Source of the DNA: Cokeromyces recurvatus
Lineage: Eukaryota > Mucoromycota > Mucoromycetes > Mucorales > Mucoraceae
Assembly: GCF_025118155.1 (NCBI RefSeq)
Contig: NW_026251388.1
Span: 806,001 to 870,000, forward strand
Direction: 5' to 3'
DNA: 64,000 nt
Shown here: piece after piece, positions 49,270 to 59,542 of the stretch
Layout: each line of letters starts with the position of its first letter
Numbering within the stretch: the stretch's first letter is position 1
Translations under genes and position numbers: made by a program
Notes under the pieces: generated by a model
Database searches by the model: none
Told to the model about the DNA's origin: nothing
The model's input: only the letters and a program-made list of their open reading frames with translations

Positions 49270-50493
49270 TTAAATAGATATATTATTATTATGATTACTG
49301 TTTGTAGATTCTTGATGTTGATGGAGCAATAAATGAGGAGCATTAGCAGTAGTTGTAATACCAGGTATAGGTTTGTTTAAAGCAGCTTGTACAGCGGACT
49401 GATTAACAGGACAATCTTTGTGTGCCATTAAAAGGGTCTTTAATTGAATTAATTCTTCTTTTAATGCGTTTGTTTGTAAATGAAGTTGCTCATTATCTGC
49501 TGTTAAATATTCAACTTTAGCTTGCAAGTTTTGTAACCATTGCTTTTTACGTTGTCTACATTTTAATGCAGCTAAAAATATACATTTATTTATTTATGCG
49601 AAAATTTATTCTTTTTTTTCTATTACCTATTCTATTTCGTTCTAAAAAGTTCCTTCGTTTTTCTTCATCTTCTGGACCATTTACTTTCTTTGATGTTCTT
49701 TTTTTAGTACTACTTGATGCAGAGTCATTCGCTTTTGGTCTTTTGTTATTTACAATGATTGTATTTTGATATTGAATAGGTGAAATGTTTAGATTATTAC
49801 TTGACTCTATTGATTCGTATTTAATAATTGGCTTTGTAGGCAAAATTGGAATATTATTTTGTTGAACTAAATATAATAAATCATAAGAAGAACTATAAAT
49901 AAATTATGTATCTTTTTTTTTTTTTAATGCTTACCACCATTATGATTATGATTCATAGTTTCTGTAGCAGGCCCATTTAACATAGAAGGTGATAAAATAC
50001 CAGATCTTAAACTATTCCATTGATTATTTAACTCATCTAATCGATTTATGGGTGAATCCATTGTATTTACACTGGGTAAAATATGCTTTTTAATAGTAGT
50101 AGTTGCTCCCTTAAAACTTTGCTCAAAAGGATTAGGTTCTTCTTCTAGTTTTGTTGTCGGTAAGGCTGCATAAGTCGGGGGAAATATGCTTTCTTCGGCT
50201 GAACTTCCTGAGGATTCTTCTGAATTATTACCTGTGATACTAGTAGTAGCTGTTTCAATTAATAATTCTATGCAAAATAATCATATATTTAGAATAATGT
50301 ACACTATTTAACACTATTTAAAGTACTAACCAGGTACAGAAGTTGTGCTTTGCATTAAAGCCGTTTTACTGTTGTTGTTGGCATATAATGTTGTTGCTGC
50401 ATTATTTATTGTCGTTAACGGATTTTCGGTTGTCTGTTGTGATTGCTGCAATGGTAGAAGTTTGTTAAAGTCATTATTCATTGAAGTCATCAT
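49270..50493 (-). CDS. ATF/CREB-type bZIP transcription factor (Atf1-like)
   Basis: DNA-binding stress-response type transcription factor. ATG 50493 (MMTSMNNDFNKLLPLQQ) begins an Asn/Gln/Thr-rich activation region. The basic region and zipper span two exons: KKVNGPEDEEKRRNFLERNR, then an intron, then IAALKCRQRKKQWLQNL. The leucine zipper follows (VEYLTADNEQLHLQTNALKE). NRIAALKCRQRKKQWL is the characteristic Atf1/Pap-like ATF2 basic signature. The C-terminus after KDCPVNQSAV is His/Asn-rich. About five exons. It shares its upstream region with HAT1 (divergent). In related fungi such factors act under Sty1/Hog1 MAP kinases; this is family knowledge only. Confidence 0.88.
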
Positions 50494-50787
50494 TCTACAA
50501 AAATAGAATAAAGCAAAATAAAAATTAAAGGAGTAGGCTTAAATATTAGAGTTTTATATGTATGTACTTGAGACAGTAATTAGAATAGATAAAAAAAAAA
50601 AGGGTTAAATAGAAACAATATCATCCTCCCTTTACACTTATTCAAAAAAAAAAAAAAAAAAAAAAAACAATCACGTGATACTTTTAATCATTCTTCAATT
50701 TACAAAATTTAGTAAAAAAAAAAACAAGTCTACTTCAAGTAGTCAGAAAAAAAAAATCGCAACCATTTTTTTTTATTATTATTGAAT
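50494..50787. promoter_or_regulatory. Bidirectional promoter of the bZIP gene and HAT1
   Basis: 294 bases separate the two divergent start codons. They contain an A tract of about 25 (50643-50667) and further A runs at 50712 and 50749. The T tract is thus on the bZIP coding strand and A on the HAT1 strand. No TATA box was recognised. Confidence 0.55.
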
Positions 50788-52402
50788 ATGGAATCTGAGA
50801 TCCCTCCTCATCCTTTAGCAACCAAAGTCATTGATTTTTCTGATTGGGCTTGCAATACAACAGAATGTACTGAAATTAGTTTAGGTAACATTTAAAAAAA
50901 TAGATCAATATTCATCGATGAAAAGTATTAATGTTGGCAAATCTAGTTCAACCTGTAAAAGGCGATAGCACATCTTCAAAACCAGTTATTGAAACAAGCT
51001 TTCAGCCAGAATTTACTTATCCTATTTTTGGAGATCATGAAACTGCTTTTGGATATAAAAATCTGTTATTGAAGGTATATTATATGTTTTTTTTTTGATT
51101 GAATTATTATTTAATATTTGATAGATTAAATATACATCTGGATCATTACGTCCTTTTGTTGAAATTACATACTCTTCGCAATATTCATCACCTTCATCAT
51201 CATCATCTATCAATGAACCTGTAGCAGCTGACGATTTATTAAAAACATTAGATCCTTATTTACCTCAACATTATTTAACAAATTACAATAATTTTATTGA
51301 TGCTGTCATTGATGATTACACAGCTTTTAAACCCTTAGGTGAAAAAATACAAGAGTACAGTCAAGAAAATAATGATGGATCTGTGGAATACTTTGAAATT
51401 TACAAAGTAATTTTTTTTTTAAGCGTATATATAATGATTTATTTTTGTTGACTTGATTTGTAGAGCAACTTTTCAAATGAAAAGTTTAGAGAATATCATT
51501 CCCGTATGCAGCTATTTGTTTTATTATTTATTGAAGGATCAAGTTATATTGAAGATGATGATGACAAATGGGAAATCTACACAACGTAAGTAGCATTCCT
51601 TTTCCTTTTCCTCTCTTTTTTTTTTTTTTTTAAAAAAAAAACGACTAGATTTAAACGTGAAAAAATAAATGATTCGTATGCGTACCATTTTGTTGGATAT
51701 TGTACAACCTATCCTTTTTATTGCTGGCCAGAAAACATTAGAATGAGAATTAGGTAAACTCTTCCTCCTAAAAAAAAAAAAAAAGAAAAAAAAAACTATT
51801 TTATTAATGGTTAAACAGTCAATTTTTAGTCCTTCCACCTTATAAAAAGAAGGGACATGGCAGTATGTATTGAAGACAATCAAATATAATATAAAAGTCT
51901 CACTTATTTCGATAGGTAAACTTTATCAAACAATTTATCAATTATTTAGATCAAGAAAAGAGATTTGTGAAATAACAGTGGAAGATCCCAATGAGGAGTT
52001 CTCAGATATGAGAGATAAAAATGATATACGTTATTTGGCAGAACATAACGCATTTAAAGATATACAAAAGGCACCTATTGCTGATGAAAAACTGAATGAG
52101 CTTTGCGAACAATTTAAGCTAACAAAGCGACAGACACAGAGATGTTTAGAAATGTATCTTTTGTCCAAATTAGACAAGTTAAATAAGGAAGAATACAAGG
52201 CATATCGATTACAGGTTAAAAAACGACTTTTTGCTTTTAACTATGTAAGTCTTGTAGACTATATAGAAATTAGTAACTATTTAACACATATATATTATAG
52301 GATATACTTCGTGATGTGGAAGACGAGGAAAGGAAGTTAAAACTTCATGAAACATATTTGGGAGTAGAAGAAGACTATTACAGGCTTTTAGAACTTATTT
52401 AA
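50788..52402 (+). CDS. HAT1: Type B histone acetyltransferase catalytic subunit
   Basis: Acetylates newly made histone H4 (Lys5/12) before nuclear import. ATG 50788 opens MESEIPPHPLATKVIDFSD. The first intron joins CTEISL to VQPVKGDS. Hat1 N-domain: EFTYPIFGDHETAFGYKNLL. The catalytic GNAT core has FVGYCTTYPFYCWPENIRMR, the acetyl-CoA loop QFLVLPPYKKKGHGSKLY and the ITVEDPNEEFSDMRDKND block with its catalytic Glu. The C-terminus includes FKLTKRQTQRCLEMYLLSKL and ends LLELI. About seven exons. Length near 420 residues is normal. Position next to a bZIP gene has no obvious functional link. Confidence 0.95.
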
Positions 52403-52676
52403 TTAAAAAAAAAAAACTTTGCTAAACATTCTTTTGACTTGTCATAATACAAATAACGTTAATGTTAATTCTATACATTCTAAAAGTATTCTTTTCTTTT
52501 ATTTTAGTTAGCAAATCGAGTCATGATTTTTCTTTTTAACATAAAATATGCTTCTTGATACATGCATAATGTAATATTTAAAATACTTGTTTGAAATAAA
52601 TATATTGTATATGAAAATGCTTAAAATAATGATAATAATCCAATGTAAATTTTTACTTTTTTTTTTCCCTTCTTTC

Positions 52677-52737
<61 letters not shown>

Positions 52738-52816
52738 TCCATGACGCAATAAAATCAGGTAAACAATTAAAAGGTTCCAATTTAAAAAAGTATAAAGAAA
52801 TTAACTTATAATAGAC
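52403..52816. promoter_or_regulatory. Intergenic region with 41-T tract upstream of EPG5-like gene
   Basis: 414 bases with no gene. A pyrimidine-rich block at 52655-52734, including about 41 consecutive T (52694-52734), ends 82 bases before the EPG5-like ATG on the coding strand. Confidence 0.6.
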
Positions 52817-55800
52817 ATGGACAAAGAATTAAACAACTTAATATCAAACTATAAATCGAGTCTTGAGAAATTAACCGATAAAATAAGTACAATTAACTCA
52901 TCTCAACAACATGATCATTCAAGTAATGTCAATGAAGAACATTTGTCTGAAAAACTAAAGTTAAAGGATGAAGTCCAATCAAGTCAATTGGCTGTACAAC
53001 TTTATATTGATAATATGATCTGGAACCTCTTTTCTCGAACAGAATTACAGCATAATACTTTATTATTTAATAATGATCAGAATAGAGTTAATGATAAAAA
53101 ACACTTGATGAGACTCATTTTGACTTTGTTCGAGATTGATAAAAAAGATGAAGGAAAAAACACAAACGAGTTTTTGGCACAGTTGCACGAATGGATGCTT
53201 AATGTTATGAACATCTATCTTCGTATATGTACATTATCCGAGAAAAAGAAAATATTGCAATTATTAATAAGTACACGACACATTTCTTCTTGGGCTATTC
53301 CACTTATTCAATATAATATAAAGGACATTGCGAGAATAGATGATTATATTGAGATTTTGGATATGGTATTTTTTAATTATAGACCTCCAGATCAAAAATG
53401 GATTTGGACAGAAGAGGACTTTCTTTCAGTTTTAGATCAGCTCGCTATTGACTTTCATTACAGTAAACTATTAGAGACAGTTGAAGTCGATGAAGACCCT
53501 AAAGTTGTTTTCAGATTTACTCAAAGATTGGCTACTTCACTTATGGGAGCTATACGTCGATTTTCAGCAATGAATAACTTTAATAAACGTTTGTCACAAA
53601 CTTTAATACAAATCTCGACTTTGCTTATCGACTCTGTAACTGAAAAAGGCTGGCATTGTCAAGATGAGATTGATATGTTCATAGCTCAGATTGTTTATGA
53701 TTTATATAATTTACGAAAATCTGGATGGTTTTTCTTACCTAATATACCCTTTAAACATGTATCTATAAATAAGCTTTGGGAAATAACTATTCATCTTTTA
53801 CAAATCAAATGGATAGAGAAGCCTACGACTATGAATGATGTCTTGGATGGCCATTTACCAAATATCACTCGATTTCAGTATGACTTGCATGATAATCAGA
53901 TACAGGCAGTCTTCATGCTAACTTGTCTTACCAATATCGCTATTTGTATACCGTCTAGAATAGATCAAATTAGTTCTGTGAATAATTCATCTTCTTCAGA
54001 TACTGTCATCTCTGCTTGTATCGTCAGTATTATTGCTTATACCCTTTTCGACGTAGCCTTTGTAGATAAAGAACTGCGTGAAATATTTTACAAAGATGTT
54101 CGTGATCATTTAAGTCTTATTTGTCAACATCATTCGTTCGTTGTATCCTTACTTTTCCGTTGGACTGTGGAGCAGATTGATGTGATGGGACGTATGGCAT
54201 TATATCTGTTTCATTCGATTAATTTAGATAACTGGATCCTATTACATGATGATTTGAAATTATTGCATAAGCTCTTTTCTAATCATATATTTATGATACG
54301 AATTCAGTTTGGAAAATATATAATAGAGCATTTGAATTATGACTATAAATCATGCACAATTGATTCAAATATATCCAAATCGCAACCTTGGCGAAGTCGA
54401 AAGACACCTGTTCTTCCTTATGATATTCATGAAGAAATTGCCTTTATACTTTTAGATGCTTGCCAACAATTTCAACCTTTATTACCAGACAATAGAATGA
54501 AGAGTAATGAAAGTAAAAATTCGATTGAACTCATGAGTACAGCTGTCTCTACTTATCTGCCTCTTTCAGATCAAATTCAGTTATTAAAATCTGTCTCTAC
54601 AAATTATCCTCAATCAAACAATCATCAACTAGCTTTTCATTTTATTCACTGGGCCTGGTCAATAGCCATTCGTCTCAAACTTTATGACAGTCCAGTTTCT
54701 TCACGAGCAAGTGAGCTTGAGGATTTGATCACGTTACCATTTTTAAAACTTGTGCTTCATCATCATCCTTCTGCCTCTGCTTTACATAGTGCATTACTTG
54801 TCTATATCTCCTTTATACTCTCAACTACTAGCCGCCACTTTTTGCGATTTGAGGCAAATCATGGATGGATAAAACTGCTCATCATTTTGAAACGCGGTAA
54901 AGCTGAAGCTATTTTGCAGATCTTTAGTGACATGATTCCTTCCTTTGTCTATATGCATGGCGATGATTTTTTTAACGATTCAAGCCTTGTCGATTTTTTG
55001 AAGCATATGATTGAATTAAAATCAGATCCCATGTTAAACAGGGCACTGGAACATGTCATGAAGCTCAAGGGAAGCCAACGGGGGCCATCAAGTGGTGTAG
55101 GTTATGTGATTGGTTCACATATTTGGCATGCACAAGTGATTGATTCTGCCAGTCATCTTCTAGAGGAAGACGGCAAAGGATTTTCATATGTGGATCTAAT
55201 GTTACACTCATGGTTTAAAACGATCTTTCATAGAGATGATTGGATATGGCAGCATCATTACGTGAGTCTAGTAGACTTACTATGTAAATTTGCATTTCTA
55301 CTTGGACGACATCATTTAATTCATCATATGTTGACTGAAGAACAAAAAGAGATGGAAGCTATTAAAGTCCAGAATACCTCCCCACGTCTAACACGTCTAC
55401 TGAAGAATATCATTCCTGAGGTTCCCTTCAAAACTCTTTTAGTAGGTGAATGGTCTCTTTTAAAGGCAAATACGTTCAATAAACAACCTGGTGTTGAAGA
55501 TGAGTTATACTGGTTTGCCTATGAGGTGCTCGTGATGGAAACCGTCATAGAGGCTCCATTACGGGATGAACTAAGCCAGATACTTGTAAATCAGTTCTCT
55601 AGATCACTTGCTACTGATCAACTTCGACAAAGGGAGCATCAAAGGGGACTCAAGGCATCCATTGATATTTTGCAAATACATAAACAAATCCCATCATCAA
55701 GTCAAAAGCCTCTTGATTTTTTCGTTATCTATCGATGGTTGCAGCATATGCTTATCATGCCTATGGATCATCCTTTGTTACCATTGTATTGTCAAATGTT

Positions 55801-56401
55801 CTTTAGTCTTTATTATCAACCCATTATTGATGATCAAGTGTCGATGGGTTATTTGTTTTTCAGTAAAAGACCTGAACTCATTATGAAGCTACGTGATTAT
55901 ATTGCTAATGTACAGACCTATTATGGGAAAAAGATAGCTCATGATTCAGGACTTAGCCATATCCTTCAGCAATTTTATTATTCCATATGGTTATGGCTTG
56001 GGAATGAAGATATGATTCACTTTGATATAAACATGACCGCTCTACCGTCACAATATAATGTGCATAGACTTAAACTTTGCTATGCGAAAAGGGAGTCAGA
56101 ACAACCGTGGCATCATATTCAAACATGTTGGACAGAATTAGTAGATGTCAAGAAGTTGGAGCATGATTTTTTAGTGTTCCCCTGGGAAGGATCTGAAAAA
56201 TTTATTGATGATGATGATCATAGCGGTTCTAACCCTATTCTTATTGCTGACGATTCCTTATCAATGGTCACAACTTTACGACATCGTTCAAGATTAATCA
56301 CAAATGAGTCCACAATTATGCCTTTACCTCCTATTATCATAAATGAACCAAATGTCTCTACTTTTATTAAAAGAAGAAGTAATACGACTATAATAGAATA
56401 A
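52817..56401 (+). CDS. EPG5-like autophagy tethering protein, short form, single exon
   Basis: Large all-helical protein homologous to EPG5, a Rab7-linked tether for autophagosome-lysosome fusion. One 1,194-residue exon. The most telling region is near residues 970-1110: FFVIYRWLQHMLIMPMDHPL, then PLYCQMFFSLYY, then LFFSKRPELIMKLRDYI and TALPSQYNVHRLKLCYAKRE. These line up in order with the conserved central part of animal EPG5 (compared from memory). The N-terminal two thirds are Leu-rich helical repeats with no known motif. Animal EPG5 is about 2,580 residues, so this form lacks a large N-terminal and C-terminal part. It has no introns, unlike most neighbours. The identification is strong for the conserved block, weaker for full function. 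Confidence 0.8.
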   Translation: MDKELNNLISNYKSSLEKLTDKISTINSSQQHDHSSNVNEEHLSEKLKLKDEVQSSQLAVQLYIDNMIWNLFSRTELQHNTLLFNNDQNRVNDKKHLMRLILTLFEIDKKDEGKNTNEFLAQLHEWMLNVMNIYLRICTLSEKKKILQLLISTRHISSWAIPLIQYNIKDIARIDDYIEILDMVFFNYRPPDQKWIWTEEDFLSVLDQLAIDFHYSKLLETVEVDEDPKVVFRFTQRLATSLMGAIRRFSAMNNFNKRLSQTLIQISTLLIDSVTEKGWHCQDEIDMFIAQIVYDLYNLRKSGWFFLPNIPFKHVSINKLWEITIHLLQIKWIEKPTTMNDVLDGHLPNITRFQYDLHDNQIQAVFMLTCLTNIAICIPSRIDQISSVNNSSSSDTVISACIVSIIAYTLFDVAFVDKELREIFYKDVRDHLSLICQHHSFVVSLLFRWTVEQIDVMGRMALYLFHSINLDNWILLHDDLKLLHKLFSNHIFMIRIQFGKYIIEHLNYDYKSCTIDSNISKSQPWRSRKTPVLPYDIHEEIAFILLDACQQFQPLLPDNRMKSNESKNSIELMSTAVSTYLPLSDQIQLLKSVSTNYPQSNNHQLAFHFIHWAWSIAIRLKLYDSPVSSRASELEDLITLPFLKLVLHHHPSASALHSALLVYISFILSTTSRHFLRFEANHGWIKLLIILKRGKAEAILQIFSDMIPSFVYMHGDDFFNDSSLVDFLKHMIELKSDPMLNRALEHVMKLKGSQRGPSSGVGYVIGSHIWHAQVIDSASHLLEEDGKGFSYVDLMLHSWFKTIFHRDDWIWQHHYVSLVDLLCKFAFLLGRHHLIHHMLTEEQKEMEAIKVQNTSPRLTRLLKNIIPEVPFKTLLVGEWSLLKANTFNKQPGVEDELYWFAYEVLVMETVIEAPLRDELSQILVNQFSRSLATDQLRQREHQRGLKASIDILQIHKQIPSSSQKPLDFFVIYRWLQHMLIMPMDHPLLPLYCQMFFSLYYQPIIDDQVSMGYLFFSKRPELIMKLRDYIANVQTYYGKKIAHDSGLSHILQQFYYSIWLWLGNEDMIHFDINMTALPSQYNVHRLKLCYAKRESEQPWHHIQTCWTELVDVKKLEHDFLVFPWEGSEKFIDDDDHSGSNPILIADDSLSMVTTLRHRSRLITNESTIMPLPPIIINEPNVSTFIKRRSNTTIIE

Positions 56402-56535
56402 ATCTTTTTTTGTATAGTATTTTTTTTTTTCATCCTCCCTTTTCTTGAAGAAGAAAAAAAAAAAAATCAATCAAAATATCAATCAAAAAATCAATTTGGC
56501 TTAATGCGGTAATTAAAAAAAAAAATAACTGTCTG

Positions 56536-56576
<41 letters not shown>

Positions 56577-56614
56577 TTTAGCGAATTTCTTTCTTAACCT
56601 TTAATACGAACTAA

Positions 56615-57889
56615 ATGGCTGAAGACAGAAAGATCAAACAGTTGGCACCAAATAGAAATGGCGGCATTCGAAAACAAACAACAACAAGACCTGTTATTAC
56701 AGCAACAAAAGCATCTATAGCTCGTGCCAAAGCAGTCAATGCCCAATTAACAGGTCAAGGATCTGTAGAAAAAAGAAAACGACCGATGAAAGAATCATTA
56801 ACAAATTCATATAAAACAACAGCTGCAGGTCTTAAAGAGAGACCATCTTGGGATATAAGAGTAAGATATACGATAATTCAAAAATAAAAATAAAAAAAAC
56901 AAAAAGTGATTTTAGTCTAAACATGTATATGATTAGGGAAAAATGAAAGATATGGCTGAGCTTTATGAAATGAATGCTCAAAGATGTAAATCTAAAAAGA
57001 ATCATAATGCTATTCAGCTGTACTAACTTGAAGATTTTTTTTTGTAAGTGGAAGAATTAAACAAGCATAAAAGAGAACAAGAAATCTTGCGAGATGAAAA
57101 AGAATCACAAGAGAAAGAAACGTTACAAAAAGCGGCAGCGCTAAGAACACAAATCCAAGTATGAAAGTACAATCTAAATTTGCTTGTATACATGTATATA
57201 TTAAAAATTGGATTATTAGGAAATGGAAAGACAACATTCAATAAATATTGAAAATCTACATTCTCAGCAACGTATTGAATATCAAAGATTAGAGGATGAT
57301 AATTTAAATTTTTCAAGACGATTGACAACGATAGAAATTGAAGTTAGAGATGCAAAGAATCGATCGGATTATGAGCTTAAACGGTTAGATCAGATTAAAG
57401 AAGAGAATCAATCTTTGAAAGTAAGTAAATTTGATAAGGAGTTTTTTAGTGTTATAAATAATAATAATAATAAAATAGACAGCAATGAAGGCAATGAAGT
57501 TTAAATTTGATAATGTAGATAAAGAAAACAAAAAGCTGGATAAAGAAATAAAAGTAAGATTATAAAATAAAATAAAAAATACATAAATACAAGATGGCTA
57601 ACTGTTTATTTTATTAGGATTTAAATGGGTTATTTTCAACCAAGAAAAAAGAATTAGAACATAAAGAAAATCAGGTTAAAAAACTAGATGTAAAAATAGA
57701 AGAATTAAAACATCGATTAACAGAAGGAAATAAAGTACATGAAAGAATATTGAATAAGATTAAGGAATTAGAAACAAAAAAGAAAAGGTAAAAGAAGATA
57801 GAGAAAGAGGCACGAAAAGGTTTATTAAATCAACCTGTTTAGCAAAAAGGGAACAGTGAAGAAAGAAACGACCATGGCAGCAGCAAATT
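56615..57889 (+). CDS. Kinesin-14-like tail and stalk protein lacking a motor domain
   Basis: The N-terminus is basic and Thr/Lys-rich (KQTTTRPVITATKASIARAK), a likely microtubule-binding tail. The block RPSWDIRGKMKDMAELYEM resembles the conserved tail-stalk junction of fungal kinesin-14 (KlpA-type). A long coiled coil follows in several short exons (EELNKHKREQEILRDEKESQ and IEYQRLEDDNLNFSRRLTTI), then LNGLFSTKKKELEHKENQVK and a neck-like HERILNKIKELET. Where a kinesin-14 motor would begin, translation ends at TAA 57789-57791. A GTAAAA donor just before it could instead splice to 57844, adding SKKGTVKKETTMAAAN and ending at about 57889. No motor sequence is found in the next kilobase. Likely a headless paralogue, or a truncated gene. 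Confidence 0.65.
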
Positions 57890-57892
57890 AAA

Positions 57893-58323
57893 AGTTGAAC
57901 TTTTATAGCCAAAAATGCATATATACAGTCTTTATTTATATCAAGTAGTAGTCATGAATAAAACCATTATTTGACACATTTGCGACTATCAATACACCTA
58001 TTATATGTAACATATTTTATAAAGACAATAAACGTTAAATAGTGTGAGGAAAGTATAGCAATGAAAATTATAAATAACTAAAAGCCGAAAAGCAAAACCA
58101 TTTTCACTTGAGGACGTATAGCAAATAGAAGGAAACATTCTCTACATATTCATTTATAACAGAAAACGAATATTTTCCTTGTATATAAATACATAAATTC
58201 ATTCGTCTAACTCCCTTTTCTTCAAAAAATAAATAAATAAATTGATAAAAGAAGAAGACTAAGAAGTAAAAGTTAGTGTGTGTGTGTGTGTGTTTTAAGA
58301 GATTATTAAGACTAGGATTGAAA
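57893..58323. other. Short intergenic region
   Basis: About 430 bases, AT-rich, with a (GT)n run at about 58273-58291. No kinesin motor sequence and no other gene was recognised. Confidence 0.6.
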
Positions 58324-58584
58324 ATGGGTCAATGGATTTTAATATCTGATCTAAAAGTCCAAATTAACCATTCAGTATATAAACCCTTTAACGTGGAGAA
58401 TAGCTTACATAAAAAAAGAAGACAAACCTGTATGATAAAAGAAAGAGTCTTGGGTGATATTATCGATCTAAATAACTGCAACTTGGTTGAAGTTAGTCTA
58501 CTGACGAGTGACACTTATAACGGATACGTTGCTATAATAGATGAAACCAAATCTCTCCCAAATTTAGTAAATAAACATGCATAA
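58324..58584 (+). CDS. Doubtful small ORF (86 aa)
   Basis: ATG 58324 begins MGQWILISDLKVQINHSV; the frame ends with TAA at 58582-58584. It also contains IDLNNCNLVEVSLLTSDTYN. It is less repetitive than its surroundings but has no recognisable domain, signal peptide or neighbouring exon. It could be a small orphan protein, the last exon of a larger lost gene or a transposon remnant. A frame extended upstream through the (GT)n repeat is not believable. Confidence 0.3.
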   Translation: MGQWILISDLKVQINHSVYKPFNVENSLHKKRRQTCMIKERVLGDIIDLNNCNLVEVSLLTSDTYNGYVAIIDETKSLPNLVNKHA

Positions 58585-59542
58585 AATTCAGAGTATGGAG
58601 CGCTTGATGTAGGTTGTCTTATTCGAACCAATTAAATTAGAATTGGATTTACCTTTTACTGTCTTTTATTAATAAACGCTACTTGTCTATTCAGCTTTGT
58701 ATATATCCTTTAAGCTCCTTATGATATAACAATTCCCTCACAACTATATAAAAGTAGCATTCTAATATATATATATATATATATAACTAAGTAAACAAAG
58801 ATGGCAAATGTACTAAAAGTGCATAACGTACGTTTTGAGCAGAGACCTTTATTATAGTAATACCTTTGTATCAACTCAAGTGTCTTATGCAACAACGATA
58901 AAAGAAGATTTTGTAGCCTTGATTTCTTTCTACAATGTGTTCCTGATAACCTCAAAAAATAATGTAGTAGTTGTACCTGTCAAATACTGTAAATGATTAG
59001 CCAATCTATGCAGAGAGGAAAAGCAGGTATTATCTCAAAGGCCTTCAGATCCAATCGTAAAGACAGTTCAGTTAGAGTTTATAATTCATAAAGCGCAAAC
59101 TTTTTTTTTTTCCTACAGACTGTGAAAGTCCGCGAAAATAAGAATACCTTACCTTAGCCAAAAAAAAAAAAAAAAAAAAAGTGGAGTGACATAAACTTAT
59201 AGAAAACACTGCCAGGAGTAAAGACAATAAATATATGGATCGAATTAGAAACACGAAAAAATAAAATAAAAATAGATAAAAAAAGTGAAAATAAAAATAA
59301 AAATAAAAATAAAAATAAAAATAAAAATAAAAATAAAAATAAAAATAAAAATAAAAATAAAAATAAAAATAAACAATACTACAAGTATAAATATCCTCTA
59401 AGACCTAACATCAGACAGAATAGCCTCCGTGATTTAAAATCAAACAACTATAATTCATTTCCCTTTTTTTTTTTTCTTTCCCTTTTTTTTTTTGTTTTAT
59501 TTTGTTAGCCTTCAGACTTATATATTTATTATTAAAAAGAAG
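58585..59542. other. Intergenic region with an AAAAAT tandem array
   Basis: About 960 bases with no supported gene. It includes a (TA)n run near 58770-58785, A and T runs at 59100-59180, the AAAAAT array (listed separately) and a pyrimidine-rich stretch from 59460 to the App1-like gene. Confidence 0.6.
59288..59373 (+). repeat. Tandem array of AAAAAT, about 14 units
   Basis: A near-perfect hexanucleotide array of AAAAAT covers about 86 bases, roughly 170 bases upstream of the App1-like start codon. It is a simple-sequence minisatellite that should vary in length between strains. Confidence 0.9.

Noticed and set aside
31474..56401. TSC1, EPG5, DDRGK1-like and arrestin genes as a functional cluster
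   Set aside because: They are separated by unrelated genes, lie on both strands and share no evident regulatory signal, so nearness is not evidence of a joint system.
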